The notes under the pieces: generated by a model
What the model saw: only the letters and a program-made list of their open reading frames with translations
Databases searched by the model: none
What the model was told of the DNA's origin: nothing
Shown here: positions 28,977 through 39,675 of the stretch, piece after piece
Numbering within the stretch: the first letter of the stretch is position 1
How the letters are laid out: every line of letters begins with the position of its first letter
NCBI GenBank assembly: GCA_001179505.1
Contig: CDMY01000385.1
Coordinates: forward strand, 320,735-384,734
Direction: 5' to 3'
From: Vitrella brassicaformis
Taxonomy: Eukaryota > Sar > Vitrellaceae
Length of the DNA: 64,000 nt
Position numbers and translations under genes: made by a program

Positions 28977-31900
28977 ATGCCGCTGGCGGTACAGCAGCAG
29001 CAGGACCAGCAGGGAGAGGGGAGGGAGGGGGAGGACGACAGCGATGAGGTCGACGAGGAGCAGACACCCAGCAAGGCCGTCGCCATTCAAGACTGCGCCG
29101 TGTAAGCCAGCAGGCAGGCACTCTGGCGGGGAGCGGCGATGTCTCTGACGCTCTGTGTCATTCACTCATTTATTCAATGTGTGTGTGATGTGTGTGGTGT
29201 GTGCGCGTCAGTCGGTTCATCAACTGTCTGCCCCGTGAGGAGCTGGAGAAGAGGATGAGCATGATGTTCACCTTCCAGGTGGGTCGGTGGTGCGCCGGGA
29301 TGGCATGGCATCGTGTGTGTGAGAGCGATGGGATGGGATGTCGGTCCCACGTGTGTGGTCTGATGATGTTATGTTGTCCATCACCTTACTTACAGGAGGC
29401 GTATTGGTGGTACAAGGACATGTGGTGCGACAAGTACCCCGAGCTGCCACGCCTCTCCATGGTGGCCTTCGGCAAGGAACTAGTCGAACAATCTCTGGTA
29501 GGCAGCCACCACCAAGGTCATCTTCATTCATATGAATCGATGTTGGGTGTCTGGTGAACGACTGGTTTGTTGTCTTGTCTGTCTGTCTATCTGTCTGTCT
29601 GTCTGTGCGTCCGTCAGGCCCTCAAGTCGATATACAAGACGCAGAAGGAGGTGGAGCTGCTGCATGACGAGTGGCGGCGGTACGTGCGGCTGGTGCCGGT
29701 GCGGGGAGGCATCCTCCTCAACGACAACATGGACAAAACCGTCATGGGTATGTGTGTCACACACACACACACAGAGCAACATGCGCACAGGAGGAGAAGG
29801 AGATCTGTGTGTGTGTGTCTTGTGATGTCGTTGTGCAGTGCAAGGTTACAAGGGGTCTGACTGGATGTGGCCGCGTGGCAAGATGATCGAGGGCGAGCGG
29901 GACCACGACTGCGCCGAGCGGGAGGTCGAGGAGGAAATCGGCATCAGAACATCACACCTCATCAACCCAGATGTAAGCCACGCCACGAGCAGACAGAACA
30001 CACACTCGAGACCAAGCCCGCCTCTTTGCTCTGGCCGTGTGTGTCAGCAATACATAGAGAGGCTCATAGATGGCCAGAGTGTCCGCCTCTACATCATACC
30101 TGGTGGGCTAACAGAACGGACAAAGCATGAGCGTCACCGTGGTGCGCACACGTGTGTGTGTGCAGGTGTTGCGGAGGACACCAAGTTCGAGCCCAAGTGT
30201 CGCAAGGAGATCGGCAAGATACGGTGGATCCAGCTCAAGGACTTGCCGAACTGGAACGTGTTCCAGTCTGGGTACGCAGCCAAAAGCACACCACTAACTC
30301 ACTGACACGCGAACCCAACAACCAAGGCGCTCTGTTCTCACCGACCGTATCATATCCATCAGGTCGGTGAAGCAGCGTTTCTGGGCGGTCAAGGAGTTCA
30401 CCCGTGACCTGCGTGATTGGGTGGAGCGGCGGCGGCGGGCGCTGAGCCTGAGCCAGCAGGAGCGGGCCGCATCCAGGCGGCCCATCAAGCAGACCACCAT
30501 GAAGGAGATCCTTGCCACTCTTCAGAAACCATTCGACGCACCGACGCACCACCGCAGCCCACAACCCCAGCAACAACACACTGACGGGGCATCAGGCCCA
30601 AGCCCTTCCCGGCCGATGGAGAACGGCGTTGCAGCACCCTCCTCCTCGTCATCCTCTCGCCCGTCGCCCCCTCACCAGTCGGAGCACATCAATCGCATCA
30701 TGTGGATGCTAGAGAACTCCACCAAGCGTTCCGGCGGGACGCTGCGGAGTCTCGACGACGACTTTACGTCCTACTACGAGGACTCATTGGCGGCCCCCCC
30801 TCCCCCGCCCCCCAACGCCATTCCCATCTCCCGCATCGAAAGCAGGGGATGGGGCAACGACGATCACGAAGACATCGGCAGCCCCGTCAACCCTCACACG
30901 GCTAAGCCGCGCATTCGGAACGCCCTCAACGGCTCAGCTGCTGGCGCCGAGTTGTTCATAGGCAGTGGCGGCGACCGGCCGCCGTCACGGGGGCGCAACG
31001 GGGATGAGGACAATCTTCTCAGTGCGCTGGCCGACCTTCGGGGCGGCCAGCCAGCAGCATCGGACAGTGAGGGCCCTGTGATTCTACCCGTGCCGGGCCG
31101 CCGACAGTCCGCCTGGGGGGCGGGCAAGGCCGGCGGCGCTTCGCCCAAGGAGAGCAAGAAGGACAAGGACGGCCGCAGCAAAAAGCCTGGGAGGGACAAG
31201 GACCGGGAGCTTGCTGATCGGGAGCCGCCGAGTCGGCTGACGAGCCAGGGGTCGTTCAAGGGATTCGATGACATGGCGATCGTCAAGGGGCTGTCGGGGC
31301 GGCGTCAGGAGATTTTTGGGATCATCGAGTCCACCAGGCCAGGCAAGACGCGCTTCAACAGGGCGGGCGCCAAGGCCAAGGCGAGAGCCGGCAGGGCCCA
31401 GCAGACACAGGCACATGTCTCGGCATCCAGGGCCGACGGCAACGACCCCACTGTCCTCGACGGCATCACGATATTGCCGCGGCCGGACGTTGCGGGGCGG
31501 GGCGGCAAGGGCAAGAAGGACAAGGGCGGCCAGGGGCAGGCCAATGGTGTTGGTGTGAGGGGTGGCTCGACAGCGACGCCTAAGCCGTCCCCTGTGTTGG
31601 GGCCCCTCGGCGAGCCCTCTGGTGTGGTTGGGGCATCAGCTGTTGGCAAAGGAGGTGCGGGCTTGACCAGTTTGCTGAGCCAGATAGGCGTCTCGCGGGA
31701 TCGCATCAGCGTCGGGCGGGTCGTGTCGGGCGACAGTGAAGGCAACAAGCCCTCCACACGAACTGACAGGTCGGTCAGCAGCCAATGACACGCACACAGA
31801 GCCTAAAGCAACAGGTGTGTGTATGTGTGTCTGTCTTGCTCACTCAATCAGTGTTGAGATGCGGCGTGGTCGTGACCGTCTGGCCTCGGACATTCCAGCG

Positions 31901-32593
31901 GCTGTTGCCGGCAGCCCGTCTACCAACGGCAACTCTGCGAGCGGCAGCCATCTGCTCAGTCTAGTCGGAGGGGGCGCTGGGGGCCGTGCACCGGACCCCC
32001 TGCCATTCAGCTCCACCTCACACACCACCACCATCCCCTCACCCCCACCAGAGAGCACCACCAAGGGCAGCGGATCTTCAACCATCCTCGACATCATCCG
32101 CCAGCACCACCGGCAGCAGAGCCAGCAAGGAAAGTCGGGCGCCCCTCCCGTCCCCCCTCTCCCCCTGCAGTCGTCATCCCATTCCCTCGTGCAGTCTCAG
32201 AGTGGCGGCGTTGAGTCCGACGGCGGTGCATCGGGTGTGTCCCGTCGTGCGTCGGCGGACGCGGGCCAGAATCTGCTGCAAGTTTTAAAGAAGGGGGCGG
32301 TGGACCGGGCGGCCACGGGTGGCAGCAGCGGCGAGGGCCGCTCGCGGGTGGTCTCATCCATGTCCCGCCAGGGCTCCGGCAGCAGCGAGATGTCGCCACC
32401 TGGTGCTGTTGCTGCCGAGGCAGCACCAGGACCGCCAGTAGTAGAGGCTTTGGGCAGCCAGCAGCAGCAGCAGCAGCCGCCGCCGCAGCAGGTCCTGTCA
32501 TTCTCGCATCCGCCTCGGCCGGTGAGTCCCGTGCGGTTCCCGCGGGCAGAAATGCGGGCGATCCTCGACAAGTGGCTCAAACCGGCGTCATGA
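28977..32593 (+). CDS. DCP2: mRNA-decapping enzyme 2 (Nudix hydrolase)
   Basis: Nine exons: 28977-29101, 29212-29278, 29396-29497, 29618-29747, 29839-29972, 30048-30102, 30166-30271, 30363-31769, 31852-32593; 955 aa. It removes the m7G cap from mRNA in the 5'-3' decay pathway. The N-terminal regulatory helical domain is clear (RFINCLPREELEKRMSMMF, then EAYWWYKDMWCDKYPELPRL), followed by the Nudix box about residues 155-177: G-x5-E-x7-REVEEEIGI with all catalytic Glu residues present (GKMIEGERDHDCAEREVEEE). Box B follows as SVKQRFWAVKEFTRDLRDW. The C-terminal 580 residues are low-complexity Ser/Pro/Gly/Gln and are far longer than the catalytic core, as in many DCP2 proteins whose tails carry short linear motifs. 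The final FPRAEMRAILDKWL looks like a conserved short helix. Confidence 0.93.
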
Positions 32594-33250
32594 TGGTATC
32601 GCGCACGAGTGTGCTTTGCCGTGCTGTGCTGTGCTGATGTGATGGGTTCATATCGATACGAGTACGCGTGAGCTGAGCAGCCTGCCCGCCCGCCCGCCCG
32701 TTTGTTTGTTTGCCCGTTTGCAGTTGCTTTTGGAGGCTCGGCTCTCTTTTCGTCGGCTGCATTTTTTGCTGTTTTGCTTTCTACGTATGTATGCGTCGGG
32801 CTGTAATGTGTGTGTGTACGTATGTGTGTACGTGTTGAGTCTGAATCGACATGGGATTACCCGCTGCCCGTGTGAGCTGCCTGCCTGCCTGCCTGCTGTG
32901 GCAAGCTGTGCATCTCATGTATCCGGCGTGTTCTGCGTGGTGTGTGTGTGTACCGACTGACCTGCGAAATCGATCCATGGTGACTGACACGAAGAAAGCT
33001 GGCTAGGTCAGACCAACAAGAAGACAGAGGAGACGGTGGAGAGATGGTGAAGATGACGTCAGGGCCGGCCTCTGGGGAGAGTGCTTGCCGCTCAGTTCTG
33101 GTACGAATGTGTGAATGTGTGTGTGTGTGTGTGTGCACACACACGATGCATACATAGATGAGATTCACCCACCGATAAGTCGATCGACGGGAGGAGGGAG
33201 AGGAAAGAGAGAAAGAGGGAGGGGCTGGAGGCAGCCAGTCAGCCAGCGAG

Positions 33251-33275
33251 TGATTGATTGATCGATCGATCGATC
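33251..33275. repeat. GATT/GATC tetranucleotide array
   Basis: TGATTGATTG passes into three units of ATCG; simple repeat in the long spacer. Confidence 0.75.
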
Positions 33276-34205
33276 AGCATTTGTACATGCATGGGGTCAC
33301 GTGCCTCTTCCTTGTCCCCTCCCCTCCCTTTCCTCCCCTCCTCCCTTTTTCCCACGCCGTGCGCAATCGGGCGTGTCGCAATATCATTGACTGATCGATT
33401 GATTGACCGGCTGATTGCTTGTACTCGTGTGTATGGGCGTGTGTGTGTGTGTGTGTGGGTGTGTGTGTACTCGTGTCTGTGTAGACGAGGAAGGAAGGGT
33501 GTTTTGGAGGGGCATACAAACATACGACTGACTGCGATGATGTGTTCTCTCCGGGCCGCTTTCTTGCGTCATGGTGTCTGTCTTGTTTGTGTTGGGGTGT
33601 ACACGCACACACGCACTGCTTCTGTGTGGCTGGCTGACTGGCTGGCTGACTGGATGGCTGTCTTGACTGAGAGAGGAGGGGCAAGGACGGATGACCATGA
33701 CGTGGCTGCAAGATTGTTTTTCGCTGCTGCTGCTGCTGCTGGTGTGGTGCTGGTGGTGGTGCTGCTGCTGAGGGATGGAAGAATATGTAACGTAACGCCT
33801 GAAGGGTGATCCAACTGGGGAGCATTTTCATTTTGGCCCCGTTGATGATGGGTTGGCTGACTGATTGCGGGGGCCTGTTTCTGAGGGATGCTGTCTTGGT
33901 AGGTACACGATGCTCTGGCCAGCCGTCTGTCTGTCTGTCTCTCCGGGTGTGCATGTCAGTTGTGGGCCAACCAAGCTATCTATTTCTCCATTCATTCATT
34001 CGTGTGGTGTCTGTCTGTCTCCTTCTCTCCTTGTCGCCTCGCTTGTACATCTGTCTGTATCATACATACAATAAATACAATGCCATACCAGCCATAGAGA
34101 TGATGAGTGAGTCTCCCCCCCACCCACCCCACAATCTCTCTCTCGCCCCTCCATCCATCTGTGTGTTCTTGGTCCGGTCCATCACATCCCGCCCCCCTCT
34201 CCCAT

Positions 34206-34206
34206 C

Positions 34207-34237
<31 letters not shown>

Positions 34238-34264
34238 GTCTGTCTGTTTGCCTGTCTGTCTGTC
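34206..34264. repeat. (CTGT)n array
   Basis: About 59 bp of CTGT units with a few interruptions (CTCT, TTTG). Same unit appears in several introns and spacers. Confidence 0.8.
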
Positions 34265-35313
34265 GTCTTGTCGATGTCGATAAGAGCTACGCTGATGAAA
34301 AACTGAGTGAGAAGAATGGCACTGAATCAAATCAGTTCAGCCGAGACACGGATATGCATGTGCATGTGGCAGTTTTGCGTATGTGCGTGCATACGTGACG
34401 TGCGACTCTGGATGATGAGAGGGATGGGCCTGCGGGGCGGGGCGGGACGGGGCGACTGTGTTTGTGTTGTGTTGTGTGTGCCCCTCCTTTCATACGTGCG
34501 CACACGACATACACACATCAGGTGAGGTGACAAGAGAAGACAAGAGAGAGGGGAGAGAAGAGGGGAGGGGAGGGGAGAGGAAGAGAGGTGTTTTCTTTAA
34601 TTCGAATGCTCACCATACATGGCAACCGACACACACAGAGGGGCGAGAGAGTTTTCGGGTCTATGACGTGTTGTTCGACCGGTCTGTTTTGACTGCTGGT
34701 TGCGCTGCGCTGCCCTGCCCTGCCCTGCCCTGGCCTGGCTGGCTGCTGTGCGTGCGAGAGTGAGTGCACCGCTCATGAGCTGTGCGCATTACATACCTAC
34801 ATACGTGGGGCACCTGATCGAATGAGGATGGCCTGAGCTGTCTGTGTGGCGTGCGTGGCTGTGTGTATGGTTGCTGGGTGGGTGGCTGTTTGTGTGTCTT
34901 GGTGAGTGTGATGTGTGGGGTGAGCAAGTAGCTTTATGGGAGGCTCGGTGTCTGTCTGTCGATCATTCATTGATCCATCAGCGGAGAGGGAATGACCAGC
35001 CTGCCAAGACAGGAAGAAAGATCGACCCCTTACTTATACATAACACAAGCACCCATCTATCCGATCTATACATAAATACAGAGGTCAGGCCAGGCAGGCA
35101 GGCACCGATTTGAAGGGGGGAGGGGGGGGAGGGAGGGCGACGGGCTGCATGGCGGGGGGGCCGGGGGCTGGCTGCGCATGGATGACCGACTGGGTCCGGG
35201 TGGCTGTCCATCCATCCATCGCCGTATCAGTATGACCGCACCGCACTCTATCTCTCTTCCGTTCGTGTGCCTTCGTGTCGAGTCTCTTTCCTGTGTGCGT
35301 GGCGTGTGATTGT

Positions 35314-35341
35314 GAGGGAGGGAGGGAGGGAGGGAGGGAGG
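35314..35341. repeat. (GGGA)n array
   Basis: Seven units of GGGA, purine-only strand. Confidence 0.8.
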
Positions 35342-36243
35342 CGGCCACAGACAGACACGGCCACAGAACGATGCAGACAGGAAGACGAGAGAGACAGCAC
35401 TCACTGCGTCACTGACTGGTCTGGTCTATCTACTGGCCGATGAGTCGAGTCGAGAGTACAGTACCTCTATCTGCTGCTTTCTCAAAACCTCACACACCAA
35501 CACCACGCCACCATTATGCATCCACGCATCCATCCATATTCGGCGCTGTGCCTATTCTTGGCTCCAGTGTCAGTCATTCATGTCATTCTAACACGCCAAG
35601 TGGTGCCTCTCTGCTCGTAACGTAACGTACAGCGCTCTCTCTTTACGTGTCCAACACGACTGTCTGTCTGATGTGTGTGATGTCATAGCTACAGATCCTG
35701 TTTGCCGACTGCTTTGTCTGTGTGCTGCCTGTGTGCGTGGTCTCGTCGACTGTGTGTGCCTGCGTTGCTGGCGTCGTATTCCCCTGACTGTTCGTTCGAC
35801 TGACCGCAACAGTCACGGAATAGGACACCAGCGATGCAGGCGCCGACATCGGGCCCGTGCATGCGATGCGGACCGTCTGTCTGCCTGTCTGTCTGTGTGC
35901 AAAGTGATGTCGATCATGGCTGGCTGGCTGCTTTTACGTGGTTGGGATGCCGTCACGTCACACCATTACACTGCTGCCTCTCCGCTGTGCTGTGCCGCCC
36001 TCCTTGTCGGAGGCCTGCTGCCTTGCTTGTCCCTGACGATCCCGGGGCCATGGACAGTCATCCATCGACATGTCAGACAGACAGGAAGGGCGTAGCATCA
36101 GTCGAGGCATGCCAACTTGTGACTGCAGAGTGGTTGCCTGGTTGGGACTGGGGATGCACGGGGACGGAAAGGGAGTAGAAACAGTCCCGCGCCACACGTA
36201 AACTTTCACGGAGTGCTCCCTCACCGCAGAAGAACACAAATCG

Positions 36244-38214
36244 ATGGGACTGTTGGTGCAGCATACCTTGTCCGTCACGGTCGTGTGTGTCATCTCCCTC
36301 CTGTCCTTGCTTCGGTCATCAAACAGTCAGGTACCATCACTGCCTGGCGCAACCATCGCCAGATCTGCACCTCCTCTGCGTCTTGTGTGCAGCAGTTGAG
36401 TGACAAGCACAGCGCGGATGAGACGACTGAGCGGTTGGCTGAGCGGGAAGGTGCTTCGCGTGGCTCTTCCACTTGTGCCTCGGAGACGTGCGAGTCGTTC
36501 GGTCTGACGGCATTTGTCGGCAGCACTGCTTCACTTGACCTCAAGTGTCCGTCAGAGAGCAACCTCGGCGAGGACGCTGCCCTCTCACTGACGATCTTGA
36601 AAAGCCTTGGCAAGGTACGGATGAATCAGCGCGAAAACCAGCGTCACTCACTTGATGTGTCTGCCCCACGTGTGTGTGTGTGTGTGTGTGCGCAGAACGA
36701 GTCACTGCGGCCTGCGCCACCCGTGGCATCGTGCCCTACAAATATTGAAACACCTCCATGGCTGCTGGACGACGCACTCACACCGATTGACAAGTTCTTT
36801 GTGCGCAACAATGGTGACATTCCAAGGCGCGCGATGGACCAGGACTCTGAGGGGTGGACACTCACGGTCAGCAGAAACGATAGATCACCATCCACCAGCC
36901 GCATCAGCCTCGTGTGTCGGTCGGTCATTCGGTCATTCGGTCATTCTGTTTCCCAGATTGATGGTATCGGTGTGGATGGATCAAGGAACTTCACTCTGCA
37001 GCAGCTCAAGAGCTTCCCCACCGTCACGCGCAAGTACCCACTCCAGTGTGCCGGCCACGGCCGGGCTGGATACCGTCCACAAGTGGGCGGCAACCAGTGG
37101 ACGCTTGGCGCAGTGGGTTTTGCCGAATGGACGGGTGTTTTGCTCAAGGACATCCTGTCATACGACCCGCCCGAAGGCTTCAAGGGCCTGAAAGTGCTGG
37201 ACAATGCCGTGTACCTTGCCTGGGAGGGGCTGGACAGGCATTGCGAAGGTAGGTAGGTGAACCGCGACGCGCCACTCAGATCAGGCCGCCTCATCTCTCT
37301 TTCCGTTCTCCTTCCCTGCTGTGTCCGTTCATTCATCAGATACTGACGCATTCGCCATCTCCCGTGGTGTGCCGATTGAGAAGGCGTTGGACGGCTACAC
37401 CATGCTAGCGTGGGAGATGAACGCCGAGACGCTGCCGGCCGCGCACGGCTTCCCTCTCCGGTTGATTGCACCTGGCTACCCAGGGTCGGCACAGGGGAAA
37501 TGGCTCAAGAGGCTATGGGTGAGCAGCAGACCGACAGAGAGGCAGGCAAGGGCCATATAGGAGCCCTCTGCCTGTGTGTGTCCTGTCAGGTGCGAGACCA
37601 GGTTCACGATGGCCCGAAGATGACAGGGACGTCTTACCGAATGCCTCTCCAACCATTGCCGCCAGGCCACGAAGGGGTACGCTGCCTCAGCACACGAGAC
37701 CAAACAAGTGTTCACATGCTCGGTTCTCGTTTGTCGACGGCTAGCTGACAGAGGAGGAGACGTCCGTGATCGAAGAGATGCCAGTTTATTCAATCATCAC
37801 CTCCCCACCCCCCTGCACACAGGTCAAGAGCGGAGACAGCCTCACCGTCCGCGGGAAGGCATGGAGCGGCATGGGCAATGTCGTCATGGTCAGCCACACG
37901 AGCAACCAAGACATCACAAGACACCGTCAGTCACATGTTGCACTGCACTCACTCGAGCTCTGCGTGCGTTGCAGGTGGAGGTGTCTGTCGATCAGGGCCG
38001 GACCTGGACAGCTGCCTTCCTCAGCCCTCCCGTCAACAAGTACGCTTGGCAGGTGTGGACAGTGGACATCGAGCTGCCGGGCAAAGGCTACTGGGAGATA
38101 TACGCACGAGCCACTGACGAGAAGGGCCGCGTGCAGCCCCTCATGACGCCGGGGTGGAACCCGAAAGGCTACCTCAACAATTCGGTGATGAAGATCAACG
38201 TCGACGTCGTCTGA
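36244..38214 (+). CDS. Sulfite-oxidase-family molybdoenzyme with signal peptide
   Basis: Eight exons: 36244-36330, 36393-36614, 36696-36866, 36957-37248, 37340-37518, 37590-37676, 37745-37888, 37975-38214; 473 aa. The first exon encodes a hydrophobic leader (MGLLVQHTLSVTVVCVISLL), the reason for choosing this start; no other in-frame ATG precedes the catalytic domain. The molybdopterin domain shows FFVRNNGDIP, the cofactor Cys in YPLQCAGHGRAGY (about Cys191), VGGNQWTLGAVGFAEWTGV and HGFPLRLIAPGYPG. The C-terminal dimerisation domain has VEVSVDQGRTWTAA, WTVDIELPGKGYWEIYARAT and GWNPKGYLNNSV. There is no cytochrome b5 domain, so the electron acceptor is not the one used by animal mitochondrial enzyme. 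Probably secretory or periplast/organelle-targeted; oxidises sulfite or a related substrate. Confidence 0.88.
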
Positions 38215-39279
38215 TGGCTCCGTCTGATGCCATGCCCCATCCTGCAGAAGGAGCAGGGGCGTGACGGGGGTAGGTAGGCGTGTTGTGTACATGATGCATC
38301 TCTCTGTCGATGGGCCTAGGCGTTGGTGTGCAGATCAGTGTGGGCTCTTCCTGTTGTGTCGTTGGTTCGGTGGTTGGTCGTGTGTTTTGGTTTATGGGGT
38401 GAGTGAAGCGACAGCGCGTTGCCGCTCGGTTGCATGTTTGTCATGTTTGCAACGGCGCTGGCTGTAATTAGACTGTGGGGCGGGGGTCGGGGCTGTTGTG
38501 TGCACAGTGTGTGGGGATGATTGAACGAACCTCTGAGTGAGGGCGGGAGGGACTGACCTTGTGAATGCGACTAAACGATAAGACAGACACAATGGATCAA
38601 TTTACCCTGTGGATTGGATTGGATGCATTATATAAAGGACAGGAAGGCTGAATCGGCACACAGCTGCACAGAGATAAAGGGGGGATTGTCTCTGGAGGCA
38701 GAGCGATTGACTGCAAACTCTGAGTTTGAGATTCAGTGCCTGGTTTGGACTGTTTCTTGAACCTTTAAGAACCGCTCGATTGTCTTTTGACCGACCGACA
38801 TCACCGTCTCTCTCATCCACACACTCATTCGCAGCCACCCACGACCCTCCCCCTTCAAATGGACGCAGGCACCCTACAGTCACAGACGCACAATTTTCCC
38901 ACCCCTATCTCTCCTTCCTCTCTCCCCCCCTCGCACTCACACATGGCACCGAACAAACAGTGAGCCCAATGCCCTTTCCCATTTGACGCATACTGTCAGT
39001 CATTCTCTCGCTGGCGTGTTCGGTGAGTCATATTTACTGCTGTTTATCAGGCACACACACACACACACACTCCCCGTGCGTCACAATCAGACATCCGGAC
39101 AGCCAGGCGTATAAGCCAAGAAGTCGAGATGTGTCCACCGGCCGGCCACCTCGCCAGCGTGACACCACGGCAGCCAGGTGGAGACATCCCTTGCAAAATC
39201 CAAACAGTCGACGAAACGGTCAGTCCATACGGTCAGTCGATACCAATGCAGTCACACACCCTCCCAACGCCTCACCCCT

Positions 39280-39280
<1 letters not shown>

Positions 39281-39310
<30 letters not shown>
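39281..39310. repeat. Poly-C run flanking gap
   Basis: Thirty C in a row, directly followed by one A and the N block. Likely cause of the assembly break. Confidence 0.85.
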
Positions 39311-39311
39311 A

Positions 39312-39611
39312 NNNNNNNNNNNNNNNNNNNNNNNNNNNNNNNNNNNNNNNNNNNNNNNNNNNNNNNNNNNNNNNNNNNNNNNNNNNNNNNNNNNNNNNNN
39401 NNNNNNNNNNNNNNNNNNNNNNNNNNNNNNNNNNNNNNNNNNNNNNNNNNNNNNNNNNNNNNNNNNNNNNNNNNNNNNNNNNNNNNNNNNNNNNNNNNNN
39501 NNNNNNNNNNNNNNNNNNNNNNNNNNNNNNNNNNNNNNNNNNNNNNNNNNNNNNNNNNNNNNNNNNNNNNNNNNNNNNNNNNNNNNNNNNNNNNNNNNNN
39601 NNNNNNNNNNN
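39312..39611. other. Assembly gap (300 N)
   Basis: Exactly 300 N between a poly-C and CCCCCCCTCC. The round length suggests an estimated or fixed gap size. Confidence 0.98.
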
Positions 39612-39675
39612 CCCCCCCTCCAACCGTCCCAAAACACAAAACAAACGTCCAGCACGCCCTCACGCGGGCGATCTC

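Larger units (their letters stand above)
32594..36243. other. Long repeat-rich spacer
   Basis: 3.65 kb without a supportable exon, the largest gap between genes here. It contains GATT/GATC repeats (33251-33275), a long (CTGT)n array (34206-34264), (GGGA)n (35314-35341) and several (TG)n tracts. It sits between two tandem plus-strand genes and lacks the shared octamer. Confidence 0.5.
38215..39675. other. Spacer containing poly-C and the assembly gap
   Basis: No coding exon supported. Ends in the poly-C run and 300 N. Open frames that span the N block are artefacts. Confidence 0.6.

Noticed and set aside
33230-35345. Regular short repeats that could suggest a CRISPR-like array
   Set aside because: Units are 4 bp with no spacers, in a eukaryotic genome; plain microsatellites.
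36213-36243. GTG-initiated frame upstream of the sulfite-oxidase gene
   Set aside because: A nearby ATG in another frame gives a signal peptide and splices in phase to the catalytic exons, which is a better model.
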